This document shows positions 8,814-17,076 of a stretch of DNA of 64,000 nt, in pieces. Origin of the DNA: Geodermatophilus telluris. Lineage in GTDB: Bacteria; Actinomycetota; Actinomycetes; Mycobacteriales; Geodermatophilaceae. The translations under genes were made by a program, and so were the position numbers. Location of the stretch: assembly GCF_900102745.1 (NCBI RefSeq), contig NZ_FMZF01000004.1, positions 124,001 through 188,000 on the forward strand. Direction: 5' to 3'. A model generated the notes under the pieces. That model made no database searches. It was not told the origin of the DNA and saw nothing but the letters and a program-made list of their open reading frames with translations. Position 1 is the first letter of the stretch. The number at the start of each line of letters is the position of its first letter.

Positions 8814-10348
8814 CGGGCCGCCCCGGCGCTCGGGGCGCCCTGGCCGGTCGCGGCCAGCATCACGCTGTCCTCGTCGGCGCGGGCGCGCGGGATGTCGTCG
8901 ACGAGGCGGCCCTCGGAGACGACGAGGACGCGGTCGGCCATGCCGAGCACCTCCGGCAGTTCGCTGGACACCATCACGACGGCCAGGCCCTCGGCGGCCA
9001 GTTGCGAGAGCAGCCGGTGCACCTCGGACTTGGTGCCGACGTCGATGCCGCGGGTGGGCTCGTCGACGATCAGCACCCGCGGCTCGGTCGACAGCCACTT
9101 GGCCAGGACGACCTTCTGCTGGTTGCCGCCGGACAGCGTGGACACCGGGTCGCTGAGCTTCCCGGCCTTGACCTGCAGGCGCGTCGACCACTCGGCGGCC
9201 TGCGCGCGCTCGGCGCGGGAGCTGAGCAGGCCGGCCCTCGCCAGCTGCCAGCGGCGGGTGAGGGTGGCGTTGCGCTCCACCGACAGCTCCATGACCAGGC
9301 CCTGCTGGCGGCGGTCCTCGGGGACCAGCGCGATGCCGGCGGCCATCGCCGCGGCCGGGTCGCCCTTCCGCAGCGCCTTCCCCGAGACCCGGACGGTGCC
9401 GGCGTCGTAGGTGTCGACGCCGAAGACCGCGCGCACGATCTCGCTGCGCCCGGCGCCGACCAGGCCGGCCAGCGCGACGATCTCGCCGGCCCGCACGTCG
9501 AAGGAGACGTCGGAGAACACGCCGCGGGTGGTCAGGCCGCGCACCTCGAGCACGACGTCGCCGGGCTCGACGTCGACCTTCGGGAACAGCGAGGAGACCT
9601 CGCGGCCGACCATCCGGCGGACCACCTGGTCGACGGTGAGGTCGCGGGCGAGGTCGGTGGAGACCCACTGCCCGTCGCGCATGACGGTGATCCGGTCGCA
9701 GAGGTCGAACACCTCGTCGAAGCGGTGGGAGATGAACAGCACCGCCGCGCCGGAGTCGCGCAGCGAGCGGGCGACGGCGAACAGCCGCTCCACCTCCACG
9801 CCCGACAGGGTCGCCGTCGGCTCGTCCATGACCAGCACCCGCGCGTCGAACGACAGCGCCTTGGCGATCTCGACCATCTGCTGGTCGGCGATGGACAGGC
9901 CGCGCGCCGGGCGGTCGGGGTCGAGCGCCACGCCGAGCCGGTCGAACAGCTCGCGGCAGCGGCGGGCCAGCGTCCGGCGGTCGATCCGGCGGCCGGGCAG
10001 CAGCGGCTGGCGGCCCATGAAGATGTTCTCGGCGACCGACAGGTCGGGGAACAGCGTGGGCTCCTGGTAGATGACCGCGATGCCGGCGGCGCGCGCGGCG
10101 GCCGGGTCGGCGAGGGTCACCGGCTGCCCGTCGAGCAGCACCCGCCCGGTGTCGGGGCCGTGGACCCCGGCCAGGATCTTCACCAGCGTCGACTTGCCGG
10201 CGCCGTTCTCGCCCACCAGCGCGTGGGCCTCCCCCGCGTGCAGCTCCAGCCGCGCGCCGCGCAGGGCGGCGACCGCGCCGAAGCTCTTGCCGACGTCCTC
10301 CAGGGCCAGTACGACCCGGCCGGGCGCCGACGACGACGCGTGGTCCAC
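8810..10348 (-). CDS. rhaT: rhamnose ABC transporter ATP-binding protein
   Basis: Double-ABC ATPase of sugar importers, 512 residues. The first domain has Walker [10 protein letters not shown], Walker [10 protein letters not shown] and a degenerate signature (LSIADQQ). The second has a reduced Walker A (GLVGAGRSE), canonical LSGGNQQK and Walker [13 protein letters not shown]. This asymmetry is normal for the family. The GTG at 10348 is preferred because GGAGG lies eight bases upstream; the alternative GTG at 10357 overlaps that ribosome site. First gene of the operon, directly downstream of the rha promoter/operator region. Confidence 0.93.
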   Translation of the reverse strand: MDHASSSAPGRVVLALEDVGKSFGAVAALRGARLELHAGEAHALVGENGAGKSTLVKILAGVHGPDTGRVLLDGQPVTLADPAAARAAGIAVIYQEPTLFPDLSVAENIFMGRQPLLPGRRIDRRTLARRCRELFDRLGVALDPDRPARGLSIADQQMVEIAKALSFDARVLVMDEPTATLSGVEVERLFAVARSLRDSGAAVLFISHRFDEVFDLCDRITVMRDGQWVSTDLARDLTVDQVVRRMVGREVSSLFPKVDVEPGDVVLEVRGLTTRGVFSDVSFDVRAGEIVALAGLVGAGRSEIVRAVFGVDTYDAGTVRVSGKALRKGDPAAAMAAGIALVPEDRRQQGLVMELSVERNATLTRRWQLARAGLLSSRAERAQAAEWSTRLQVKAGKLSDPVSTLSGGNQQKVVLAKWLSTEPRVLIVDEPTRGIDVGTKSEVHRLLSQLAAEGLAVVMVSSELPEVLGMADRVLVVSEGRLVDDIPRARADEDSVMLAATGQGAPSAGAAR

Positions 10349-10366
10349 GGTGACCACCTCCGATGC

Positions 10367-10378
10367 TGAAACGATTCA
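10367..10378 (-). promoter_or_regulatory. putative LacI-type operator O1
   Basis: TGAAACGATTCA, a near-palindrome matching the TGAnACGTnTCA pattern seen twice more in this intergenic region. It lies in the 5' leader of the rhaT operon, about 20 bp before the GTG, where bound repressor would block elongation. Confidence 0.6.
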
Positions 10379-10395
10379 CAGGCCCTGTGGCGCAG

Positions 10396-10425
10396 ACCAT
10401 AGGGCTCGCGCCTGAGACGTGTCAA
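10396..10425 (-). promoter_or_regulatory. putative rhaT operon promoter
   Basis: On the minus strand TTGACA (10425-10420) and TATGGT (10401-10396) are separated by 18 bp, a good vegetative-type promoter. Its -35 box overlaps operator O2. Transcription would begin roughly 40 bp before the rhaT start codon. Confidence 0.65.
10413..10424. promoter_or_regulatory. putative LacI-type operator O2
   Basis: TGAGACGTGTCA, one mismatch from the perfect palindrome TGACACGTGTCA. It overlaps the -35 hexamer of the rhaT promoter, a classic repressing position. Confidence 0.65.
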
Positions 10426-10477
10426 CGACCACTCCGGTGCCCGGTAACGAGTGCGGGCTGGCGGACTGCTGGGCGGT

Positions 10478-10489
10478 TGACACGTTTCA
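10478..10489. promoter_or_regulatory. putative LacI-type operator O3
   Basis: TGACACGTTTCA, again the TGAnACGTnTCA pattern, overlapping a TTGACA hexamer upstream of the regulator gene on the plus strand. It suggests autoregulation of the lacI-lutABC unit. A TAGGGT at 10495-10500 could be a -10 element but its spacing from TTGACA is poor. Confidence 0.6.
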
Positions 10490-10557
10490 GGGCATAGGGT
10501 GACGATCGCCGCACGGCGTCCGCCCCGGGCGCCTCCCCCGGCCTGCGAGGAGGCGCC

Positions 10558-11583
10558 GTGCCCGCGAGCATCCGCGACGTCGCCGAGTCCGCCGGCGTCT
10601 CGGTCGGCACGGTCAGCAACGTGCTCAACCGGCCGGAGGTGGTCAGCGCGGCCACCCGCGAGCGGGTGCTCGGCGCCATCGCCGCGCTGGGCTTCGTGCG
10701 CAACGAGTCGGCCCGCCAGCTGCGCGCCGGCTCCAGCCGCACGGTGGGGCTGGTCGTGCTCGACATCGCCAACCCGTTCTTCACCGACGTGGCCCGGGGC
10801 GTGGAGGACGTCGTCAACCCCGCCGGGCTCGCGCTGATCCTGTGCAACTCCGACGACCGCCCCGAGAAGGAGTCCGCACACCTCGACGTGCTGGCCGAGC
10901 AGCGGGTGCAGGGGGTGCTCATCACCCCGACCGCCGAGCTCACCCCGCACCTGCAGACGCTGCGCCGGCGCGGCGTCCCGGTGGTGCTCGTCGACCGCCG
11001 CGCGCCCGGGCCCGACCAGTGCGCGGTCGCCGTCGACGACGTCCTCGGCGGGCGGCTGGCCGCCGAGCACCTGCTCGAGCGCGGGCACCGGCGGATCGCC
11101 TTCATCGGCGGCGCCTCGGGCCTGCCGCAGGTGCAGGAGCGGCACGACGGCGTCGAGGCGGCGGTGCGCGAGGCCACCGGCGCCGTCGACGAGCTGCTCA
11201 CCCTCTCCCCCGAGGCGCTCACCGTCGCGGGCGGGCGCGAGGCCGCCGCCCGGATCGTGGGCATGCCCGCGTCCCGCCGGCCCACCGCCGCGGTCTGCGC
11301 CAACGACCTCATGGCCCTGGGCGTGCTGCAGGAGATGGTCCGCCAGGGGGTGCGGGTGCCCGACGAGTTCGCCATCGTCGGCTACGACGACATCGACTTC
11401 GCCGCGGCCGCCGCGGTCCCGCTCACCTCGGTGCGCAAGCCGCGCCAGGAGCTCGGGTCCCGCGCGGCGGAGTTGCTGCTGGACGAGGCGCGGGGCGAGG
11501 GTCACGTACACGTCCAGGAGGTCTTCGAGCCGGTGCTCGTCGTCCGTGAGTCCAGCCGCGTCCGCCGCACCGGCGGGCAGTGA
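10558..11583 (+). CDS. rhaR: LacI-family rhamnose regulator
   Basis: DNA-binding repressor, 341 residues. The N-terminal LacI helix-turn-helix and hinge (SIRDVAESAGVSVGTVSNVL, residues 4-23, then ARQLR) is followed by a periplasmic-binding-protein-like effector domain (TVGLVVLDIANPFF to the C-terminus). The GTG start is preceded by GAGGAGG. Its position, divergent from the transporter operon and cotranscribed with lutABC, and the three TGAnACGTnTCA palindromes support control of both units by rhamnose or a pathway intermediate. The symbol is assigned from context. Confidence 0.88.
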   Translation: MPASIRDVAESAGVSVGTVSNVLNRPEVVSAATRERVLGAIAALGFVRNESARQLRAGSSRTVGLVVLDIANPFFTDVARGVEDVVNPAGLALILCNSDDRPEKESAHLDVLAEQRVQGVLITPTAELTPHLQTLRRRGVPVVLVDRRAPGPDQCAVAVDDVLGGRLAAEHLLERGHRRIAFIGGASGLPQVQERHDGVEAAVREATGAVDELLTLSPEALTVAGGREAAARIVGMPASRRPTAAVCANDLMALGVLQEMVRQGVRVPDEFAIVGYDDIDFAAAAAVPLTSVRKPRQELGSRAAELLLDEARGEGHVHVQEVFEPVLVVRESSRVRRTGGQ

Positions 11584-11592
11584 GGGGGTTCC

Positions 11593-12366
11593 ATGAGGGT
11601 CGCGCTCTTCGCCACCTGCCTGGTGGACACGGTGGTGCCGCAGGTCGCCCGGGCGACCGCGGCACTGCTGGAGCGGCTGGGCCACGAGGTGGTCGTGCCC
11701 GCCGGGCAGGCCTGCTGCGGGCAGATGCACGTCAACACCGGGTACCGGCGCGAGGCGGTGCCCATCGTGGCCAACCACGTGCGCGCCTTCGCCGGCGCCG
11801 AGGCCGTCGTCGCGCCGTCGGGGTCGTGCGTGGCCTCGATCCACCACCAGCAGGCGATGGTGGCCCGCCGGGCGGGCGAGCACGCGCTGGCCGCCGACGC
11901 CGAGGCGCTGGCCGAGCGCACCTACGAGCTGTCGCAGTTCCTCGTCGACGTCCTCGGCGTGACCGACGTCGGCGCCTACTACCCGCACCGGGTGACCTAC
12001 CACCCGACCTGCCACTCGCTGCGGCTGCTGAAGGTGGGCGACCGGCCGCTGCGGCTGCTGCGCGCGGTGCGCGGGCTGGAGCTGGTCGAGCTGCCGGGCG
12101 CGGAGTCGTGCTGCGGGTTCGGCGGCACGTTCTCGGTGAAGAACGCCGACACCTCGACCGCGATGCTCACCGACAAGATGGCCAACGTGCTGTCCACGCA
12201 CGCCGAGGTCTGCACCGCCGGCGACTCCTCCTGCCTGATGCACATCGGCGGCGGGCTGTCGCGGCTGCGCTCGGGCACCCGGACGGTGCACCTAGCCGAG
12301 ATCCTCGCCTCGACGGAGGACGCCGTGACCCCGCACCAGACCACCCGCCCGGCGGTGACCGCGTGA
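11593..12366 (+). CDS. lutA: L-lactate oxidation iron-sulfur subunit LutA
   Basis: Subunit of the LutABC L-lactate dehydrogenase complex, 257 residues with two CCG (cysteine-rich) domains: ACCGQMH near residue 41 with following SGSC, and SCCGFGG with a later SSCLMH. It starts 9 bp after the regulator stop and its TGA overlaps the lutB GTG. In this operon it would oxidise L-lactate made from lactaldehyde by RhaD to pyruvate. Confidence 0.92.
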   Translation: MRVALFATCLVDTVVPQVARATAALLERLGHEVVVPAGQACCGQMHVNTGYRREAVPIVANHVRAFAGAEAVVAPSGSCVASIHHQQAMVARRAGEHALAADAEALAERTYELSQFLVDVLGVTDVGAYYPHRVTYHPTCHSLRLLKVGDRPLRLLRAVRGLELVELPGAESCCGFGGTFSVKNADTSTAMLTDKMANVLSTHAEVCTAGDSSCLMHIGGGLSRLRSGTRTVHLAEILASTEDAVTPHQTTRPAVTA

Positions 12367-13892
12367 CCACCACCCCGCAGGACCTGCGCACCGACCAGAC
12401 CCCGCTCGCGCCCGGCGCGCCGCGGTCGGGGACGACGTTCCTCGGCCTGCCCACCGCGCCCCGCGGCGTCGGCCACCTGCGCGGCGACCGGTCCTTCCCC
12501 GACGCCGCCCGCGACGCGCTGCGCGACGGCCAGCTGCGCGCCAACCTCGGCCACGCGACCCAGACGATCCGCGGCAAGCGGGCCCGGGTCGTGGCCGAGC
12601 TGCCCGACTGGCAGCAGCTGCGCGCGGCCGGCAGCGCCCTGAAGACCGCGACGATGGCCCGCCTCGACGAGCACCTCGAGGAGCTGGAGCGACAGGTGAC
12701 CGCGCGCGGCGGCACGGTGCACTGGGCGCGCGACGCCGGCGAGGCCAACCGCATCGTCACCGACCTGGTGCGGGCCACCGGCAGCGACGAGGTGGTCAAG
12801 GTCAAGTCGATGGCCACCCAGGAGATCGGCCTCAACGAGGCGCTCGAGGCCGCGGGCATCACCGCCCACGAGACCGACCTCGCCGAGCTGATCGTGCAGC
12901 TCGGCGACGACGCGCCCAGCCACATCCTGGTGCCGGCGATCCACAAGAACCGCGCCGAGATCCGCGAGATCTTCCTGCGCACCATGCCGCGGGTGGACGC
13001 CGACCTCACCGACGAGCCGCGCCGACTGGCGATGGCCGCCCGGGCGCACCTGCGGGAGCGGTTCCTGCGGGCCCGGGTGGCGATCAGCGGGGCGAACTTC
13101 GCCGTCGCCGAGACCGGCACCCTCGCCGTGGTCGAGAGCGAGGGCAACGGCCGGATGTGCCTGACCCTGCCCGAGACGCTGATCACCGTCATGGGCATCG
13201 AGAAGCTGGTGCCCACCTGGCGCGACCTGGAGGTGTTCCTCCAGCTGCTGCCCCGCTCCTCCACCGGCGAGCGGATGAACCCCTACACCTCGACGTGGGC
13301 CGGGGTGACGCCCGGCGACGGGCCGCAGGACTTCCACCTGGTGCTGGTCGACAACGGCCGGACGGCGGTGCTCGCCGACGAGGTGGGCCGCCAGGCGCTG
13401 CACTGCATCCGGTGCTCGGCCTGCCTCAACGTCTGCCCGGTGTACGAGCGCACCGGCGGGCACGCCTACGGCTCGGTGTACCCGGGGCCGATCGGCGCGG
13501 TGCTCTCGCCGCAGCTGACCGGCGTCGAGGACAACGCCTCGCTGCCCTACGCCTCGTCCCTGTGCGGCGCCTGCTACGACGTCTGCCCGGTGGCGATCGA
13601 CATCCCCTCGATCCTGGTGCACCTGCGCGCCGAGCACGTCGAGGCGCAGGAGCGGCCGACCGCCGAGTCGGTCGCGTTCAGGGCGCTGGCGCGGGCGATG
13701 TCGCACCCGCGGCTGTGGCGGCTGGCGCAGCGGGCGGCCGGGCTGGGCCGCCTCGTCGCCCGGGGCCGGCCCACGATGCCGGCCGCGCTGCCCTTCCCCG
13801 CCTCGGCGTGGACCCGCAGCCGCGACCTGCCGACCCCGCCGGCGGAGAGCTTCACCGCCCAGTGGGTGCGCGAGCACGGGGGCCGGTCGTGA
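12363..13892 (+). CDS. lutB: L-lactate oxidation protein LutB
   Basis: 509-residue LutB with an N-terminal LUD domain and a C-terminal ferredoxin-like domain. The iron-sulfur motifs are CIRCSACLNVCP and CGACYDVCP. The segment VAETGTLAVVESEGNGRM is typical of the LUD domain. The GTG start comes from the GTGA overlap with lutA; the frame continues upstream but that part is antisense-like and overlaps lutA. It couples to lutC through a second GTGA overlap. Confidence 0.93.
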   Translation: MTTTPQDLRTDQTPLAPGAPRSGTTFLGLPTAPRGVGHLRGDRSFPDAARDALRDGQLRANLGHATQTIRGKRARVVAELPDWQQLRAAGSALKTATMARLDEHLEELERQVTARGGTVHWARDAGEANRIVTDLVRATGSDEVVKVKSMATQEIGLNEALEAAGITAHETDLAELIVQLGDDAPSHILVPAIHKNRAEIREIFLRTMPRVDADLTDEPRRLAMAARAHLRERFLRARVAISGANFAVAETGTLAVVESEGNGRMCLTLPETLITVMGIEKLVPTWRDLEVFLQLLPRSSTGERMNPYTSTWAGVTPGDGPQDFHLVLVDNGRTAVLADEVGRQALHCIRCSACLNVCPVYERTGGHAYGSVYPGPIGAVLSPQLTGVEDNASLPYASSLCGACYDVCPVAIDIPSILVHLRAEHVEAQERPTAESVAFRALARAMSHPRLWRLAQRAAGLGRLVARGRPTMPAALPFPASAWTRSRDLPTPPAESFTAQWVREHGGRS

Positions 13893-14515
13893 GTGCGCGC
13901 GAGGAGGTGCTGGGCCGCATCCGCACCGCGCTCGGCGAGACCCGCGCGCCGGTGCCGGAGGTGGTGCGCGACTACCGCACGACCGACGACCGGCCGGTCG
14001 CCGAGCTGCTCGACGTCCTCGTCGACCGGCTCGAGGACTACAAGGCCTCGGTGCTGCGCTGCGGGCCCGAGGACGTCGCCGGCACCGTGACCGCCGCGCT
14101 GGACGCCGGGCTCGGCACCGGCTGGGCGCCGGGGTCGGTGGTGGCCGCGCCGGGGCTGCCGGCCGCGTGGCGCCCCGACGGTCTCGACACCGACGACGAC
14201 CGGCCGCCGGTGCAGCTGGCCGAGCGCGCCGCCTCGGTGACCGCCGTCGCGGTGGCCATCGCCGAGACCGGCACGCTGGTGCTCGACGGGACGCCGCCGT
14301 GCGGCCGGCGGGCGCTGTCGCTGCTGCCCGACTGCCTGGTCTGCGTGGTCACCGCCGACCAAGTCGTGGGCGGGGTGCCGGAGAGCCTGGGCCGGCTGGA
14401 CCCGCTGCGCCCGCTCACGATGATCAGCGGGCCGTCGGCCACGAGCGACATCGAGCTGGAGCGGGTGGAGGGCGTGCACGGCCCCCGGACGCTGGTCGTC
14501 GTCCTCGTCTCCTGA
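13889..14515 (+). CDS. lutC: L-lactate oxidation protein LutC (LUD domain)
   Basis: 208-residue LUD-domain protein, third subunit of the lactate complex. Characteristic segments are VAIAETGTLVLDG and RALSLLPDCLVCVV. The GTG at 13889 overlaps the lutB stop. It ends the rhaR-lutABC unit; the palindromic element at 14529-14587 follows. Confidence 0.92.
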   Translation: MSAREEVLGRIRTALGETRAPVPEVVRDYRTTDDRPVAELLDVLVDRLEDYKASVLRCGPEDVAGTVTAALDAGLGTGWAPGSVVAAPGLPAAWRPDGLDTDDDRPPVQLAERAASVTAVAVAIAETGTLVLDGTPPCGRRALSLLPDCLVCVVTADQVVGGVPESLGRLDPLRPLTMISGPSATSDIELERVEGVHGPRTLVVVLVS

Positions 14516-14528
14516 GGGGCCGCGCGAT

Positions 14529-14587
14529 GACCAGGGAACCTGATCGTGGCGTGTCCCACCCGACCGTGGGACGTCGGGTGGGACGCG
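14529..14587. repeat. palindromic intergenic element, copy 1 (truncated)
   Basis: A 12-bp perfect stem (14553-14564 with 14573-14584) closes the 8-base loop CGTGGGAC. The left flank CCTGATCGTG is the same as in the element at 33398-33479, whose inner stem differs by two paired (compensatory) changes but whose loop is identical. The right outer arm is missing here. It lies between the converging lutC and thioredoxin-like genes and may act as a bidirectional terminator. Confidence 0.7.
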
Positions 14588-14623
14588 CTGCGGTGCGGTA
14601 GGACGGCGTGCGGGGTCAGCGCC

Positions 14624-14989
14624 TCAGCGCGGGTCGACCGGCTCGGGGAACAGCGCGCGCACCGCGGGCATGTCGAGCTCGCGCACCGTGGCGACGAGCA
14701 GGTCGAGGGAGTCGCCGGGCAGGTAGCCGGGCTCGGCGTACACCGGCACGCCGTCGCGGAACACCATCAGCGTGGGCGCCGAGCGCACCCCCACCCGCGC
14801 GGTCAGCGCGACCTCGGCCTCGGTGTCGACCGAGGCGAACACCAGCCCCGGGTGCCGCCCCGCCGCGGCGGCGAACTCGCGGGTGAACGCCCGGCTCGAC
14901 CCCGACCGGGCAGCGCGGAAGTCGACCAGCACGATCCCCGGCGCGGACACCGTCGCCGCGTAGTCGGCCTCGGTGAGCACGACGGTCAC
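14624..14989 (-). CDS. thioredoxin-fold protein lacking the CxxC
   Basis: 121-residue protein with the thioredoxin pattern: IVLVDFRA strand, redox-loop position, VDTEAEVALTARVGVRSAPTLMVFRDG with the cis-proline (SAPT). The usual WCGPC is replaced by ARSGSSR, so both catalytic cysteines are absent. It cannot do normal dithiol chemistry; a binding or chaperone-like role is possible. The stand-alone gene is downstream of the MHS transporter, separated by a terminator hairpin. Confidence 0.75.
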   Translation of the reverse strand: MTVVLTEADYAATVSAPGIVLVDFRAARSGSSRAFTREFAAAAGRHPGLVFASVDTEAEVALTARVGVRSAPTLMVFRDGVPVYAEPGYLPGDSLDLLVATVRELDMPAVRALFPEPVDPR

Positions 14990-15020
14990 CCGCCCAGTGT
15001 GCTCCGGGACGCGGACGCGT

Positions 15021-15051
15021 GCGGGCCCCGGCCGATCCGGCCGGGGCCCGC
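15021..15051 (-). terminator. terminator-like hairpin after the MHS transporter
   Basis: Perfect 13-bp stem GCGGGCCCCGGCC with loop GATCC, 18 bp downstream of the transporter stop. No U-tract, as is common in high-GC actinobacteria. Confidence 0.7.
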
Positions 15052-15068
15052 GGGACGAGGGTGCGCGG

Positions 15069-16457
15069 TCAGGCGCGGGTGAGCGTCTTCTGGCGCGCCG
15101 CCGCCCGGGTGTGGACGTCGCCGAGCTGCTCGAGCGGCACGTGCGCGGTCTCGCGGGCGGTCAGCGCGCACAGCCCGGCCACCGTGGCGGCGCCGGCGGT
15201 CAGCAGCGCCACCGGCACCCAGCCGCCGGGCCCCTCACCGACGATGGCCGCGGCGATGGCCGGCGAGAAGCCGCCGAGCGCGAAGCCGATCTGCGTGCCG
15301 ATGGCCGTGCCGGAGTAGCGCACCCGCGTGCCGAACATCTCGCCGTAGAACGACGGCCAGATGCCGTTCGCCGCCGAGTAGACGACCCCGAACAGGGCGA
15401 CGCCGAAGACGACGACCAGCGGGCCGCTGCCCTGCTGCAGCGCCCAGAGGAACGGGAAGGCCAGCGCGGCCGACCCCAGCGCACCGAGGGCGAACACCGG
15501 ACGGCGGCCGACCCGGTCGGACAGCCGGGCCCACAGCGGCAGGACGCCCAGCGCGACGACGTTGGCCAGGATGACCATCCACAGCAGGGTCGAGCGCTCC
15601 ATGCCGACGACGTTGGTGCCGTGCGCCAGCGCCCAGGTGCTGACGATCGTGCTGACCACCGAGACCAGCGCGCAGAGGACCACCCGCAGCACCGAGGCCC
15701 AGTGGTCGCGGAACAGGACGGCGACCGGCAGCTTGGCGACCTGCTCCTCCTCGCTGGCCCGCTCGAACTCCGCCGTCTCCGGCAGCGAGCGGCGCACCCA
15801 GTAGCCGACGGCGACGACGACCGCGGACAGGAAGAACGGGATCCGCCAGCCCCAGGTGAGCAGCTGGTCCTCGGGCAGCAGCGCCACCAGCAGGAAGACG
15901 ACGTTGGCCAGGATCAGGCCGGCCTGGGTGCCCGACAGCGTGAAGCTGGTGAAGAAGCCGCGCCGCCCCTCGGGGGCGTGCTCGAGCGTGAGGGAGTTGG
16001 CGCCGCTCTGCTCGCCGGCCGCCGAGAGCCCCTGCAGCACGCGCAGCACGACCAGCAGCACCGGGGCGGCCACGCCGATGGCGGCGTAGGAGGGCAGCGC
16101 GCCGATGAGGAACGTCGAGACGCCCATCAGCAGCAGGGTGAGCACGAGCATCCGCTTGCGGCCGACGCGGTCGCCGAAGTGGCCGATGACCACGGCACCG
16201 AGCGGCCGGGCGACGTAGGCGACGCCGAAGGTGGCGAGGGAGATCAGCGTGCCGGTCGAGGGGTCGGACTCGGGGAAGAACACCTGCGGGAAGACCAGGC
16301 CGGCGGCCGCGCCGTAGATGAAGAAGTCGTAGTACTCGAGCATGCTGCCGACGAAGCTCGCCAGGGCGGCCTTGCGCGGCAGGCGCTCGTGGGCGGTACC
16401 GCCGGGGGCGGTACCGCCGGGGGCGGGGGTGCCACCCGGGACGGTGGGCTGGCTCAT
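15069..16457 (-). CDS. MHS-family MFS transporter, probably for shikimate/quinate
   Basis: 462-residue, 12-helix major facilitator of the metabolite:H+ symporter (ShiA/ProP-like) group. It has the N-terminal FVGSMLEYYDFFIYG signature, GHFGDRVGRKRM between helices 2 and 3, and SDRVGRRP in the second half. The cytosolic N-terminus contains a small PGGTA repeat. Context (QsuB, shikimate dehydrogenase, TetR and a shared operator-like box) points to uptake of shikimate, quinate or dehydroshikimate; substrate is inferred, not visible. Confidence 0.85.
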   Translation of the reverse strand: MSQPTVPGGTPAPGGTAPGGTAHERLPRKAALASFVGSMLEYYDFFIYGAAAGLVFPQVFFPESDPSTGTLISLATFGVAYVARPLGAVVIGHFGDRVGRKRMLVLTLLLMGVSTFLIGALPSYAAIGVAAPVLLVVLRVLQGLSAAGEQSGANSLTLEHAPEGRRGFFTSFTLSGTQAGLILANVVFLLVALLPEDQLLTWGWRIPFFLSAVVVAVGYWVRRSLPETAEFERASEEEQVAKLPVAVLFRDHWASVLRVVLCALVSVVSTIVSTWALAHGTNVVGMERSTLLWMVILANVVALGVLPLWARLSDRVGRRPVFALGALGSAALAFPFLWALQQGSGPLVVVFGVALFGVVYSAANGIWPSFYGEMFGTRVRYSGTAIGTQIGFALGGFSPAIAAAIVGEGPGGWVPVALLTAGAATVAGLCALTARETAHVPLEQLGDVHTRAAARQKTLTRA

Positions 16458-16540
16458 GGTCGGTCTCCTGGAGGGCCGGTGGCGCGGTGGAGGGTGCCGG
16501 CGATCGGCGGCGGGGCCCGGTGCGGTGCGCCGGGCGCTTA

Positions 16541-16570
16541 TGTACCAGTTGGTTACGTACCAGATGGTGA
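16541..16570. promoter_or_regulatory. tandem TetR-type boxes at the MHS transporter promoter
   Basis: Two adjacent 15-bp direct repeats, TGTACCAGTTGGTTA (16541-16555) and CGTACCAGATGGTGA (16556-16570). Each contains ACCAnnTGGT, a near-palindromic core. The same box occurs in inverse orientation before the shikimate dehydrogenase gene, so both are probably bound by the TetR regulator encoded between them. Confidence 0.7.
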
Positions 16571-16650
16571 GGTGATCGCGGTCACCGTGTCAACCCGTCC
16601 TAGCGGACGACCCCGTCCCGCTCCGCCCGGCCGCGCGCCACGATGCGGGC

Positions 16651-17052
16651 GTGGACGAACGCGAGCTCCGCGCCTGGCACGCGGGCTACCTGCACGACTT
16701 CGCCGCCCTCGGCCGGGGTGACGTCGACGACGTCGAGCGGCTGCTCGCCTGGTACGGGGTGCCGCTGGTGCTGAGCACCGACTCCGGCTGCGCCGTGCTG
16801 GCCGACGCGGCCGAGGTGCTCGCCGCCGCCCGGCAGCAGGTCGGGGCCCTGCGCGCGGCCGGCTACGACCGGAGCGTGCCGCTCTCCTCCGCCACCACGG
16901 TCGTCAACCGCACCGGCGCCCTGCACCGGGCGGCCTTCGCCCGCGTCCGGTCCGACGGCGTCGAGATCGGCCGCGTGGACACCACCTACGTCGTCGTCGA
17001 GGGGCCGGCCGGGCGCCGGATCACCGCCCTGCTCGTCCACCCGGCCGCCTGA
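16651..17052 (+). CDS. SnoaL/NTF2-like protein (DUF6841-type)
   Basis: 133-residue soluble protein with the helix-rich start (DERELRAWHAGYLHDFAALGR) and later strands (RTGALHRAAFARVRSDG, IGRVDTTYVVV) of NTF2-like folds. The GTG start lacks a strong ribosome site, and the gene begins about 80 bp from the TetR boxes, so it may be under the same control or leaderless. Its TGA forms the left arm of a terminator shared with the TetR gene. No catalytic role can be assigned. Confidence 0.65.
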   Translation: MDERELRAWHAGYLHDFAALGRGDVDDVERLLAWYGVPLVLSTDSGCAVLADAAEVLAAARQQVGALRAAGYDRSVPLSSATTVVNRTGALHRAAFARVRSDGVEIGRVDTTYVVVEGPAGRRITALLVHPAA

Positions 17053-17076
17053 CCCGCCGCCGGGGCGGCCGGGTCA
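17050..17076. terminator. bidirectional terminator containing both stop codons
   Basis: TGACCC...GGGTCA pairing with a GC-rich interior. The TGA of the SnoaL-like gene and the TCA (minus-strand TGA) of the TetR gene form opposite ends of the same stem. Confidence 0.55.

Noticed and set aside
16380-16440. Tandem GGTACCGCCGGGGGC repeat as an intergenic element
   Set aside because: It lies in the coding start of the MHS transporter and encodes a PGGTA repeat in its flexible N-terminus.
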